This document shows, piece by piece, positions 1-13,700 of a stretch of 64,000 nucleotides of DNA. This stretch comes from Pectinophora gossypiella (taxonomy: Eukaryota > Arthropoda > Insecta > Lepidoptera > Gelechiidae). The notes beneath the pieces are model-generated. The model ran no database searches and was not told where the DNA came from. It saw only the letters and a program-made list of their open reading frames with translations. A program made the position numbers and the translations under genes. The stretch lies in the NCBI RefSeq assembly GCF_024362695.1, contig NW_026063268.1, forward strand, positions 124,001 through 188,000, read 5' to 3'. Every line of letters starts with the position of its first letter. Position 1 is the first letter of the stretch.

Positions 1-213
1 GTAATCAAAGACAACTTGCAGCCACTGTTGATACGAAGTCCAAAGATGGATATGATGAACCTTATGGTGATAAGGGATCAGCCTATCGCCCATAACATTA
101 GTCCATCATGTTAGAGGACACAATCCCTCTGTCGGTTTTTACGACATGCCCGGGAAGAGAAGCAGCTGAACGTGTTCTATGTTTTTTATATGCTCCCAGA
201 ACAGCATAGAAGC
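1..213 (-). repeat. LINE/SINE-like 3' tail family with (CATA)n end (partial)
   Basis: Nearly the same sequence recurs at 3280-3545 and, on the opposite strand, at 23042-23285 and 25650-25850. In the better copies it ends in a CATA/TATG microsatellite next to 'aaactcacgcccgtaatcc'. This is the usual look of a 3' tail of a non-LTR retrotransposon or SINE. The microsatellite end of this copy lies outside the window. The autonomous partner was not identified. Confidence 0.6.
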
Positions 214-301
214 AATGCAAAGCATGTTTGTAATTTGTTAACAACAAAATAAAGTAAAAATGAACACCAGAAAAGTTAGATACTTTTTTTTTTCTTTACA
301 G

Positions 302-357
302 TTACATAAACCAGCTCTGAATGCATATCGCTCGAAGAGTACTTAATGGTTTACATG
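302..357 (+). CDS. Klf: Klf exon 1 (5' UTR end plus first 12 codons)
   Basis: A T-rich acceptor (tttctttacag) ends at 301 and a strong donor (GTAAGT) begins at 358. Coding starts at ATG 321 and leaves one base of the next codon. In the two other frames, and upstream of the ATG, stops occur. Assignment to Klf rests only on phase continuity with exon 2. Confidence 0.5.
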
Positions 358-3300
358 GTAAGTTTTTTTTTTTATTGTATACCTATTTTTTTTCCTAGAT
401 CTTTTTAGTCGACTAGTCAATTAGTAGGCCTTAGAAAGCCAATAGTCAGACGAATGAACGAATTAACACTTTGGCCACTTTGGCCTTTGGTCATGGTTCT
501 ATACAAGACCATTAACCCGGCCCCAGGGGGGACAGAGTCATCTTCTCTGCCCTCCACTGGGGCAATTCCTGTTCGGCGCGTCCTTGCTGCGGGGGGAGGC
601 CTCTTACTTCAGTAGGCCGGAGTGTGATGATGGCTGAGTTCGAATAGGGACCTACGGGGTATAACGAAGAACCCTTGCCCAGGAATAGGGGTGAAGACCT
701 CAACGGTTGCGTAGGCGAAGATGGGAGCCATCGGTACGGCAATGCAGGACGAAAGGGGCGAGTCACAGGGACTGTAACCTGGAACCTGACAGAGGGCAGC
801 AGTAACTGTCAGTACTATTCAGAGGCGGAGGACAGGAGTCCTAGTAGGGCTTTGTAATAGACTACTCTGGGCGCCATCCCACTGGCGTCAGACAGAGTAC
901 TGCGGGGCGGAAGGCAAGAGGGAAACCAATGCTCTATTTTTCCCTAAAAAAGTAGCATGGAAAACGCTGCACCGACAACAGCGTAATCTACTTTTATCGT
1001 AACTTCTAAATGTTTGCCGCTTCTAAGTGTTTTTAACGGCCTCCGCGGTCCAGTGGTTCAGCGTTGGGCTCACGATCCGTCCCCACCGGGATTCGAACCC
1101 GGGACCTCCGGATCGTGAGCCTAACGCTCAACCACTGGACCACAGAGGCCGCTGGTAATATCCTTGATATTGTTTTGAATTCTTGACCCAGTGTTGAGTT
1201 CAAGTACCATTTGAAATACCAACTAATAACTAATTAACCATTAAGGTTCATTAAGTATTTTATTGCCTTCATCACGCAACGCGTCGAAATTCGGCAACGC
1301 ACTAAAGTCGAAGATGTAGGTATACGAATCGCTAGGCTTAAGTGGAGATGGGCAGGACACTTGGCAAGACGGGAAGACAATGGACTAAGGCTGTCACTGA
1401 ATGGTGGCCAAGGGATGGTCTTCTTCTTCTATCGTGTGGATTGTGAGGTGAATTACCAGCCTCATCAACCCTGGTGTCAGGGTAATTACTGAGCCGCCAT
1501 AGGCCCCTGACATGGCTCATGTAACGACTACGTACTTACATCAGCAAGTAATAACCGGGACCAACGGCTTAACGTGCCTTCCGAAGCACGGATCATCTTA
1601 CCTACAATGGACTAAGGCTGTCACTGAATGGTGGCCAAGGGGTGGTATGCGATATCGAGGCAGACCACCAGCCCAGTCGGGTGACATTGAGAGGTATGCC
1701 GGAAAGCAACGGATGAGACTTGCACAGGACCGGAATGGATGGCGTGAAAGAGAGGAGGCCTATACCCAGCAGTGGGTGGATACAGGCTGAGTAAATAAAT
1801 TTACGTGGTGGTTCGGACTGCCCGGAGATGGTGACGCAGCTGGTGAGACTGTACGTCCCCAACGTGCCCACACACAACCTGCGGCCGCGCAGCCACCCGC
1901 TGCTGGCCATGTCGGCGGCGCGCACTGTGGCGCGCACACACTCGCCACTCCTCCGTGCCGTGCACATGCTTAATGCACTCCTTGCATCAGCACCAGAGTG
2001 TGTTCTGTTTGTGAGTGAGTGGACGTATGTGTGTCGCGAGTGTCTGAGGTTCTGCGAGAAGATGAATGATGTGTGAAAATTAAATATGTTTTTATATTGT
2101 TTAAACTTAAGTTTCATATGTTTTTTATTATACTGTTTATATTGAAAGTTTCACGGCGCATTGGCGCTTCTGCACTGTAAAGTCGCGAAATGTAAATAAA
2201 TAAATAGATAGATGAGGTCGGTGGCGCAGCGGTAAACGCGCTCGGCCGGTCATAGGATGGGTGACCACAAAAAAAAGTTTTCATCTCGAGCTCCTCCGTG
2301 CTTCGGAAGGCACGTTAAGCCGTTGGTCCCGGCTGCATTAGCAGTCGTTAATAACCACCAATCCGCACAGGGCCCGCGTGGTGGTTTAAGGCCCGATCTC
2401 CCTATCCATCCATAGGGAAGGCCCGTGCCCCAGCAGTGGGGACGTTAATGGGCTGATGATGATGATGATTCTATACTTACTGGTTTCGTGTTAACAGTTC
2501 AACTGTTAAATAATAATGTTACGCCGCTAATCAACCTTGACAAGTGAATGAATCGTGCCATAATGATGGTCCGCCATTATGACGTGAATCATGTTGAACT
2601 CAAAACACAGAAACCTAAACTGGTTGCGTTTTTTTCTTATGGTTTAGTGTGTCTGTCAGGTCATAATATTCATATTCGAACCAGCGAATCCAGCACGACC
2701 TAAACCAATGATTTTTAAATTCATGATTAGGTAACTGATACAGTCTTGAACAATAATAATATAATGTACCCACTTTAGGACTCTGTCGCACTAACATATT
2801 TGACATTTACTGAGACTTACAGTTCAATTTGTCAAAAAAGTTAATGTGACATGGTACCAAAGTATATATTAATGCTCGTGACCGTATAGCCAGGGAAAAG
2901 AAGCTGCAAGAAAAAGCTCGGTACAGGGCCCAGACGTTCTTTTAAAAAAATAATCATAAAATATTTTTATACAATTGAGAAATTTAGCTGCCTAATATCA
3001 GATACATAATGAGAAAAAACATCAATTAGTCCCGAAAACTTTTAGGTAAAATTCGTATTTACAATCGAAAATAAAATAAAAAATATAATAATTTCATCAT
3101 CCCCATAGCCTTGAGCCCAACGCTCAACGACTGAACTACTGAGGTTGAGTCTATCGTGTGTGCAATCTAGTCCATCGAGACAGTAAAGATCGTGATGCGG
3201 CAGGCGAGGTCGCTCCGTCTGCAGTAAGTTACACGAATATCAATTAAAAAATGATATTGTAGAAAAATTTAAAATACATACATACATACATAAACTCACG

Positions 3301-6300
3301 CCCGTAATCCCTAATGGGGTGGGCAGAGCCACAAGTAATCAAAGACAACTTGCAGCCACTGTTGATACGAAGTCCAAAGATGGATATGATGAACCTTATG
3401 GCGATAAGGGATCAGCCTATCGCCCATAACATTAGTCCATCATGTTAGAGGACACAAACCCTCTGTCGGTTTTTACGACATGCCCGGGAAGAGAAGCAGC
3501 TGAACGTGTTCTATGTTTTTTATATGCTCCCAGAACAGCATAGAATATAAATATTTAAAATCGATGTGAGTAATCGTTACATGAGCCATGTCAGGGGCCT
3601 TTGGCGGCTCAATCATAACCCTGACACCAGGGTTGATGAGGCTGGTATTCCCCCTTACAACGCACACGATAAGAAGAAGAAGCGATGTAATTGTAGAATT
3701 TCCAATATCGATACTATCGATACTATTTGGGGGCTTCGAATATAATCGATTATTAATCGATATACAGTCGATTATTGGGCTACGTTCATCATCATCTCCC
3801 ATTAATCATCATCATCATCATCATGGTCCGCTTATCTAACCTGATGATTTGACAGGTCCGGCTTTTCACATAAAAAAAAAATATGAAAATAGTCACTTCT
3901 ATTTAATTATGTCTAATAGAACCTTCCCCGGATGCCCTCTAAACTAGGACAAATCCGGGGAAACCCGGACGGATGGCAACCCTACCATAGCGGTATGTTT
4001 ATCTTTACGAAATACGCCAATGAGTATATTGGAGGGAGCCTCGTTTGATGGTCATCGGCCATATATCTCGGTGCGAGGACCGTCACCACCGCAGTATCTG
4101 TAGCGTGAGAACCTAGCCTTTGCTTTCACTAGACGGACACCGCCAGTTGCGTGCTTGAAATTCGCACGTTTATCTATAGTTTTGTTTATGTGAGCCGTGT
4201 TGGTAGAACGCCTCTTGCTTTGACGTCGCGGGTTCGAACCAACACAGGCCTAAACAAATGCTTGTTGAATTTGTTTCCAATTCAAAATTCAAAAATATCC
4301 TTCATTCATTAGGTAACATAGTCACACTTTGATCGTCAATTTTTACATAACGAACGTCTCATCCGCCTAAAACTACTGCAGCTTCTCACAACCTGTACAG
4401 CCGGGGAAAAGAAGCTGCAAGAAAAACCTCGGCACAGACGACGTTCTTCGTTCGACGTTCTAGACGTTCTTTAAAAAAATAAAAATAAACATAAAATGTT
4501 GTTATACAATTGAGTAATTTATCTGCCTAATATCAGTTCTTAGACAGTTAATCCCATGCATTCATATCTTCTAAATAATCACTAACTTTATAATAACCTT
4601 TTTTGTAAAGTTTCTGTTTAACTACTGTCTTAAAACAGTTGAAAGGCAAATTCTGAATGTCAAGGAATCTTATTGTAAAAACGTATACATTGCCCCTTAA
4701 AAGATTTAGTGATCTTATGTAATCGACTGAATTCAATATCACGTGCTCAGCGGTGAAGGAAAACATCGTGAGGAAACCCACATTCCGGAAAAATGGTTTC
4801 GGAGGTATGTGACCTAACCTGTATTGGGCTTGGTTTTCCTTGGTTGGAAGGTCAGACAGGCTTCTGTAAAAAACCGGACCTGTGAAATCGTCAGGTTAGG
4901 TAAGCAGACCATGTGAAAAACTGGATAATGCTTGATGACATGACTATGTATGGTCCACGACCTCTGCCTACCCCTTATGTTATGTTTTATGCCGATTTTA
5001 ACAGCAAATATAAACAACTATATAGAGGAGCTCGGTGGCGCAGCGGTTAACGCGCTCGGTCTGCGATTGTTGAAGTTAAGCAACTTTCGCAAACGCCGGT
5101 CGTAGGATAGGTGACCACAAAAAAATATTTCATCTCGAACTCCTCCGTGCTTCGGGAGGCACGTTAAGCCGTTGGTCCCGGCTGCATTAGCAGTCGTTAA
5201 TAACCATCAATCTGCACTGGGCCCGCGTGATGGTTTAAGGCCCGATCTCCCTATCCATCCATAGGGAAGGCCCGTGCCCCAGCAGTGGGGACGTTAATGG
5301 GCTGATGGTGATGATGAACAACTATAATATATCGAACAGTAAGCAGAAGCAAGGACGCAAACCATCGCCACTAAAGCGTATCGTGGGAACTATTGCACTT
5401 ACTTTCACTGAACGTAGTAACGGGATTTAACATGCCTAAATGTCCCAATGGGGCGGGCAGAGCGACATGCAGTCAGGCGACAACTTGCAGCCACTTTTGA
5501 GACAAACAAACAACACAAACTCACGACTATATCCCAATTGGGGTAGTCAGAAAGAAAGTCTAGTATATGCACCTACTCTTCCCGCCAAGTAGTTAATGCC
5601 ACCTGCGGCAAATCTACAATAAGTCACGTCAAAAAAAAGCACCAAAATAGCTAAAAAAAACCCTCCTCGAACTCCTCGCCAGCTATGCTTAAATCCCATG
5701 TAATACTTAGGGGCCATCATTTACCAGGGACAAATTCGGGAAACCACGTGATATCTATGATTCAAACTCATGTTTTTATATTTTATTTCTTTTAAGAACG
5801 TCTAGGGCCCTGTGCCGAGGTTTTTCTTGCAGCTTCTTTTCCCCGGTTGTACAGGTTGTGAGAAGCTGCAGTAGTTTTAGGCGGATGACACGTTCGTTAT
5901 GTAAAAAATGACGATTCAAAGTGTAACTATGTTACCTATTGAATTGGGATTTGTACACGACTATATCCCAATTGGGGTAGTCAGAGGTACATCCATCGCA
6001 AGATGAACGAAGTACCCACACCTCACCGAGCTTTCTAGTTAAGAACCAAAATTAAATTTTGTATTACCTATATTTTTTTGTTGCAGGAGGATAGAGAGGG
6101 CGCGAGGCGTCGGCTAGGCGCTGTGCTGCCCACTAATATGGAGGTACAAACTTTTTTTTATAATTTTATAATATAAATGGCAGTGATTTCCGTCTTGCCT
6201 TCCGCCCCGCAGTACGGTCACGAGTATATGTATACTCTTTGAAACCATGTAACATTAACTTTTTTAATAAATTAAACCGTAAGTCTCATTAAATGTCAAA

Positions 6301-7681
6301 TATGATAGTGCGACAGGGTTCCAAAGTGGGTACATGATATTGCTCGTGACTGTACTCTTTCTGACGCGAATGGGATGGCGCCCAGAGTAATCCAGTCGAG
6401 TGTATTTACCCTTCTTCTATCGTGTGGGTTGTGAGGTGGATTACCAACCTCATCAACCCTGGTGTCAGGGTTATTACTGAGCCGCCAAAGGCACCTGACA
6501 TGACTCATGTAACGACTACTTACTTACATCAGTAAGTAGTAACCGGGACCAACGGCTTAACGTGCATTCCGAAGCACGTGCATCCCCTAGCCAAGTCTCT
6601 GCCGCATCCGTCACACAATGCAGCTCGGCTATGCCACCTGGGAACCGGTGTAGAGGGCACTCGTTCACTATGTGAGATAGGGTTTGATATGGCGGGCGGG
6701 CAGAGAGGAATGGCGGTTACTCCACCGACAAGAGCGCAGCTCTTAAATAGAGAGAGAGATGGCGGGCTGGCAGATGAAGGAAGATCTAGAAGGACGAATT
6801 GGAGATGTCCATAGAAAAGATTCAGTACGATCTACTCTGAACCGGCGTGCGTGTATGAAACGATTGATGGATGCGGAGGAAGCCAGAGAAGTATGTCAGG
6901 ATCGAAGCGAATGGAATTCCTTAGTCTCTGCTTACCCCGGTGGGGAATAGGCGTGGGTTTATGTATGTATGTATCGAGTCGAAAGCAGTATATAAAATGA
7001 AGGTAGGGCTGGCAGAGGAGGACCTAGAAGAACGTGACCAAGTTGGAGATGTCCTTAGAAAAGGTTCAGTACGATCTACTCTGAACGATTGATGAATGCT
7101 GAGGAAGCCAGAGAAGTGTGTCAGGATCGAAGCGAATGGAATTCTATAGTCTCTGCTCACCCCGGTGGGGAATAGGCGTGAGTTTATATATGTTACACTT
7201 CCCCAAGTGTGAATCGACCCTAACGACATTGCAAAACCATTGTGCTGTTCGAGTTTCGAATTCGACCGTTACCGTCCAATTTGACGCGCATTTGAATATG
7301 GAACGGGGATCTATTCAAGATCTACGAGATCTATTTAATTGATCCATTGATTTGTCACTTATCTAACGTCAGTTACCCAATGTAGAAAGTGAGGTTATGG
7401 TGGTACTGCTTGTGTCAAGTGAAGTAAAGTAAAGTAAAATCTTTATTTCCTCAACAAATAATAAAACACATGGATACATAAATATATACAAAAATACAAT
7501 ATTTGTAGAGGCTGGAGCCTAAACTAGGATACCCTGTGTTTTAGGACTCCAGGCCTCCACCCCCAAAAAGTCATGGTCAAGAAAAAATAACAAAATATAA
7601 AAAAATAAAGTTTTTTTTTTTAAATTGTTAGACTAAATCATAAAATATTTCTTAAAAAGAAAATATCAAATCTATAAATGC

Positions 7682-7737
<56 letters not shown>

Positions 7738-10700
7738 CGACATACAGGGAGTTGGTGACATCGTAACGAATACTGAGGGGGATGATTCAGACCATGATTC
7801 TGGGTTAATATCAAGTGGAATTTTCCGTCCGAAAATAAAAAAATAAAAAAATTAAAATTCGTCACGTCACGTCATCTTTCGAGATGACTTGGACGCTTGC
7901 ATTACAAATTAGTAATAGTTTTTTTCACCGAGTTAGTGACGAAACACAGTTCTACGTTAGATGTCTGTGGCGTTAAAGCATAGATATCATGATCACATTA
8001 GTGTCTTGATTTTAATACTTAGGGGCTAAACCAGTGATTCTACCATCTGTTCTCTGTCAAACCTTACCAGACGCTTGCCCGAGGGACTGGCTGGAGTAAA
8101 AAGAAAAATGGAAAGAGGAAGGGGAGGCCTTTGCCCAGCAGTAGGATCTTGTAGATTAGGTTTTTTTTTTATAGAGGGGTAGATGCCTTATGCATACCCA
8201 GTCGCTCGAACGACTGGGTTATGTGGGTCTCGCGCCCACTAAAACCCCCTCTGCTCTACAGTCTGCAGACACAATGGTCCGCACTTTTGTTAGTTTACAA
8301 TACCTAATTTTGTTAGTTTACTTAATTAATTGCTCCTAAATCTATTCCTTAATACTATGCTCGTTTTTTTTTTGTATTTTCTTAAATTTTTTTTTGTTGT
8401 TTGTTTGTTTTTTTTTATGCAAATATTATTTTTTTTTTTTTTTCCCTTCTATTTACTTTATTTTATTTATGTAGATTAGGTTAGGTTAGGTTAGGTTAGA
8501 GGGATGATAGCCGGCAGGGAGCCCTTGGCAGTATGTCACCACTGCGCCTGCAGTGACGACACAGCCGACCACACGCTGGGGGTCTGTCCAGCGTGGGCGC
8601 AACAACGAGCAGCGCTTGTCACAGAGGTTGGAGGCGACCTCTCGCTGCCAGCTGTGGTCATGGCCATGGTTGGCAGCAAGAGAGCCTGGGACGCGATGGT
8701 CTCCTTCTGCGAGGACGTGGTGGCGCAGAAGGAGGCAGCGGAGCGGACAAGAGAGGACGACCCCCTCTCTGCTCCTATCCGACGCAGAAGAACTGGGCGG
8801 AGAAGGGGGGTATTTGCTCGCCAACTCTTGCCCGGTTAGCCCTTGGGCGACGGGAGCGGGGAAATCCCGTCGCTCAATCCATCAAGGGCTGTGGAGGCTG
8901 TGATCTGCCGTGTGTTCCCGGCAGATCACATAATATCGGAGATCAGGATGGACTGCTCCTCCCATCCTGAACCCAGGGAGAGTCCGAATCGGACGGCGCC
9001 GACGGGTGCACGGAAGAGTGTGCCAACGTCCCCGGACACCCGCCAATCGGCGAACGGAGTGGAACACCGAGGAGTTTTAGTGAGTAGGAGTCTCACATAA
9101 CCCAGTCGCTTTCCCCGGGCGGCTGGGTATCCATGACGGATTTCTCCTCGTAAAAAAAAAAAAAAAAAAAAAAGGTTAGAGGGATGATTCAGACCATGAC
9201 TCAATGAATCAATTCTTTTTCTATCGTGTGGGTTGTGAGGTGAAATACTAACCTCATCAACACTGGTGTCAGATTTATTATTGAGCCGCCCAAGGCCCCT
9301 GACGTGGTACAATCAGTTATCGATAAAATTAAATTATGCCCCTAATGGTCTAATGGCATAATCTGTAACACTTTCGAAATGTTCAAATATCGTTTGTCAT
9401 GTCTGGTTACATGTTGCTTAACAGACTAACCAATTATGATTGTGTGGACGGTCTCTGTGGTCCAGTGGTTGAGCGATGTGCTCGCGATCCCGGAGGTCTC
9501 GGGTTCGATTCCCGGTGGGGACAAATCACAAAAATCACTTTGCGATCCCTAGTCTGGTTAGGACATTACAGGCTGATCACCTGATTGTCCAAAAAGTAAG
9601 ATGATCCGTGCTTCGGAAGGCACGTTAAGCCGTTGGACCCGGTTATTACTGATGTAAGTACGTAGTCGTTACATGAGTCATGTCAGGGGCCTTTGGCGGC
9701 TCAATAGTAACCGTGATACCAGGGTTGACAGGGTTAGTAATCACCTCACAACCCACACGATAGAAGAAGAAGATTGTGTTTAAACTGTTAATTATTTTTG
9801 TTAAAGGATTTATTACACTATCTGTATGTGTATGTCTGTATGTTATCTTTATTGAAATACTAGCGGCCGCCCGTGACTTCGTCCGCGTGGATTTCGGTTT
9901 CCGCGGTAATATTATCTCTTTTTTTATTGTTATAGCCTGTGTGTTATTCTGATGTATAAGCTACATTATTGTAAAGTTTCATTAAAATCCATTCAATAGT
10001 TTTTGCGTGAAAGAGTAACAAACATCCAAACTGAGTTTCACATTTATAATATTAGTAAGATTATCATTAATAATAATTAATTGGGGCCAGGGTTGATGGG
10101 GTTGGTAATCCACCTCACAACCCACACGATAGAAGTAGACTAATGATGATTCAGACCATGATTCTAAGTTAATGTCAAGTTGAATTCTCCGTCGCAAAAT
10201 TTACGATATAATATTTTTTTTTTTATTTTTTTTTAATTCTATACTTTTGCGACTGAATATTCCACTTGATAACTACTCAAAACAGTGGTCTGAATCATCC
10301 CTCAAAGTTTTCGTTACGATCTCACTAACTAACACCGTGTATAGTAGTTAAGGTACTGGGCGTATCCTGAAGATGTAAGCAGCATTCCTCTCACAGATGC
10401 CTCGGTTACGACACTGGCCGCGCCTATAGCCGTGCTATGTACGGTCACGAGCATTAATATGTATACACTTTGGTACCATGTCACATTAACTTTTTTGACA
10501 AATTAAACCGTAAGTCTCATTGAATGTCAAATATGATAGTGCGACAGAGTCCTAAAGTGGGTACATGATATTGCTCACGACTGTACTATACTATTTCACA
10601 CTAATGACCGCTATAGAATAAAGAAACAGCCTCCGTGGTCTAGTGGTTAGAGCGTTGGGCTCACGATCTGGAGGTCCGGGTTCGATTCCCGATGGGGAAA

Positions 10701-13700
10701 TTGTCAAATTCAAATTCAAAAATATCTTTATTCAGTAGGTAACATAGTTACACTTTGAATCGTCAATTTTTTCATAACGAACGTCTCGTCCGCCTAAAAC
10801 TACTGCAGCTTCTCACAACCTGTATAGCCGGGGAAAAGAAGCTGCAAGAAAAACCTCGGCACAGGGCCCTAGACGTTCTTTAAAAAAAAAAAAACATAAA
10901 ATATTGGTATACAATTGAGTAATTTAGCTGCGTAATATCAGTTCTCAGACAGTTAATCCCATGCATTCATACCTTCTAAATATATAATAACCTTTTTTGT
11001 AAAGTTTTTGTTTAACGACTGTCTTAAAACAGTCATTACAATACCGACAGTACAGACATGTATTGTCGGTATTGTAATGACTTTCCAATCGGCATTCCCC
11101 ATAAACACGATAGATGGCGTTGTTAAGTTTTTTCTTCTCACTGTGCTGGGTACGGCTCAGTATTTGACAGGGCGACTGTGAAATAGTGGGGTACACGGGC
11201 GTGGCTTCGCATCACGACACGGGTTGCACAACCGGCCAAGTGGTGTGGTTTTAGTGTTAGCGGTAAACGAGGGAAAATTTCAGTACCTCTTATTAAAAAC
11301 TATATTTTAATTAAAGCACATAATAACGGGTTCTTACCGCGTTTAAATGGGGATATGAGACTCCCGATATTTCGACACTGTTGCAAGTGCCATGATCACG
11401 GGATGACTGATGAGATTGGAGTGGAGTAGGTAGATCCATATTTTTCTACGGGCAGATATATCTGTCTACCCTCTTTCTTTGCCGCTTGTTTATGTTTTTG
11501 ATATCGGAATGTTCGGAACCATCTGAACTCGCACCAAACTCACTACGACAAACCGCACTCACTGTGTCCTCGCGTTTTTTCACCACATTAGGCTCGTTAT
11601 TATGTGCTTTAATTATGATAATAACCGCGTAAACTTAAAACAATGTAAAAACTATATTTTGCCAATAAACCTTAGCCTATGTGACTAAACATAACTGGCG
11701 AGAGTGTGTATATGTCGTGGCCAGATCTTAGAATTGATCATTTCATGATGTCTGCTATTGAATGTGTTCATCTAGTTATTAAATACCTTGTAATGTATGA
11801 TGTAATTGTTCAATTTTCCATATCGATTAGGTAAATTTTGAACCTAAGAAATTAATCGACTATTCGCTTTATTATTACACCACATAGCATGGACACCGCC
11901 TGCATTAACGATATGGCCAAACGTTGATTGAAATATCATTAAAACGTTGACGTTTCAACGATATGGTCAAGTTAAGTTGGCTATTTCATGAAATAGGACC
12001 ATTTCATGTAACCTGTATTGGGCTGGTTTTTCGCGGGTTGGAAGGTTAGATAGGCAGTCGCTTCTGTAAAAAAACCGGACCTGTCAAATCTTCAGGTTAG
12101 GTTTGTTAGCGACGCGCTCTTATAGTTTTCTATTTTGTTTGCAATAAATACATTTGAATTTGAATTTTATAACATGTACCTATGTAGGATGTGATGTGAA
12201 AGCGGTGTGTCGGAAATCCTTTGTCTCCGCCTACCTCATATGGGAGGTAGCCGCAATCTTATATATTTTTTATGAGATGATGCTAGTTAGGAATAAATTT
12301 TTTGATGTGTGCCTTCTATATTCGCTAACTGTATGTAACCAGTCTGCGGCGAACCTCGAGCGATGCCTCACGCGCTACTGCATTGTACCTTTTCTTTGTG
12401 TTCGGTCAATAAACGTGCCCAATGGCTCAAATTAGCTTCCAAACGTTTTTTCGATTCTGCTCCGCACCACCCAAATCCTCTGGTAGTTGCGGCTTCCGAG
12501 TACATTCCGCTTAGGGACGGTACTGAAAAGTATCGGCGCCCGAAGGACGTAATATACGATCCCGACGACCCGATTACTCTAGCCATAGAGGCAGCCAATC
12601 AGCTCGCGACACCAAACACTTCAGAGCCCCGATACCGACCCCGCCGGCGTGGTCGACGATGTCCCTCATTCAGCGCTTATCGCTATCGACCCACTAGGGT
12701 CGATTAATTCTTTCAAATATTTTTCCTCTCAGACGACGCCCTGTGCCTAGGTTCGCGCCCAACTGGGCACCCTCATGCCTGTTGTCTTAAACGTTGTACC
12801 GGGTGAGAGCCTTCAGCGCTCCCCATTTGTCCGGCCAAGTAGTTAATGCCATCTGCGGCAAATCTACAATAAGTCACAATAAAAAAAAATAAAAGAAAAT
12901 AATAAAAAACAAAAGGTCAATAAACGTTTTTGTGCATTAAAATACTTAGGCGTTTTCTATGAACTGCACCCCAGACCCTAACAGGTTAGCGGACCCTGTG
13001 AGAAACGGGATAATGCTAAGCAGGTGATGAAGAATAAAAACGCTACTATTACGCATAGGGATGTACCCTTTCTTATAATATTGCAAGCACACACGGGTAT
13101 GCCTCACGAAGATTCACTAGTTACATTAAATTGTTTTAAACTTTCTTACGTAAGTTCAGGTCACTGTTTAGACATTATGTGGCATGGTTATATAGGTATA
13201 CAGGATACCTATATGTTAGTGACATCGTAACGAAAACTTTGAGGGATGATTCAGACCATGATTCTGAGGTAATATCAAATGGAATTTTCCGTTGCAAAAG
13301 TATGAAATAAAACCACTTAAGTTTCTATTAATTTTCCGACAAGAAACTCCACTTAAATTATTAATAATCATCCCTCTCAGTATTCGTTACGATGTCACTA
13401 ACAACCCTTACAAGTACATACGGTAGCCATACAAGTGGGTATGGGTGTTAGTGACACCGTAACGAATACTGAGTGGGATGATTCAGACCATTATTCTGAG
13501 TTAATATCAAGTGGAATTTTCCATCATTAAAGTATAGAATTGAAAATAATTTAAAGAATCTAAAATAAAGAATAAAATAAAGAAAAAAACATAATAAAGA
13601 ATATTAAATCATGAATTTATATACAGCCTGTTAGTGACATCGTAACGAACAAGCATAATATTTATGGAACACACGTCAATGTTAAGCACAAATCTAAAAC

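Noticed and set aside
1828..2076. 82-codon GC-rich ORF as a host exon
   Set aside because: Motifs and the following AT-rich tail fit a LINE C-terminus better, and no splice pattern is evident.
5060..5115. 5S rRNA gene
   Set aside because: Only about 50 bp resemble 5S, inside a repeated SINE head.
8504..9100. Several overlapping ORFs of 85-125 codons on both strands
   Set aside because: Only the frame of 8509-8839 carries LINE motifs. The others are shadows in GC-rich LINE sequence.
10628..10702. tRNA gene (clear A and B boxes)
   Set aside because: The same head occurs many times attached to SINE bodies, and no acceptor stem or anticodon arm of a functional tRNA can be drawn. The heads at 9448, 15961 and 27555 are rejected likewise.
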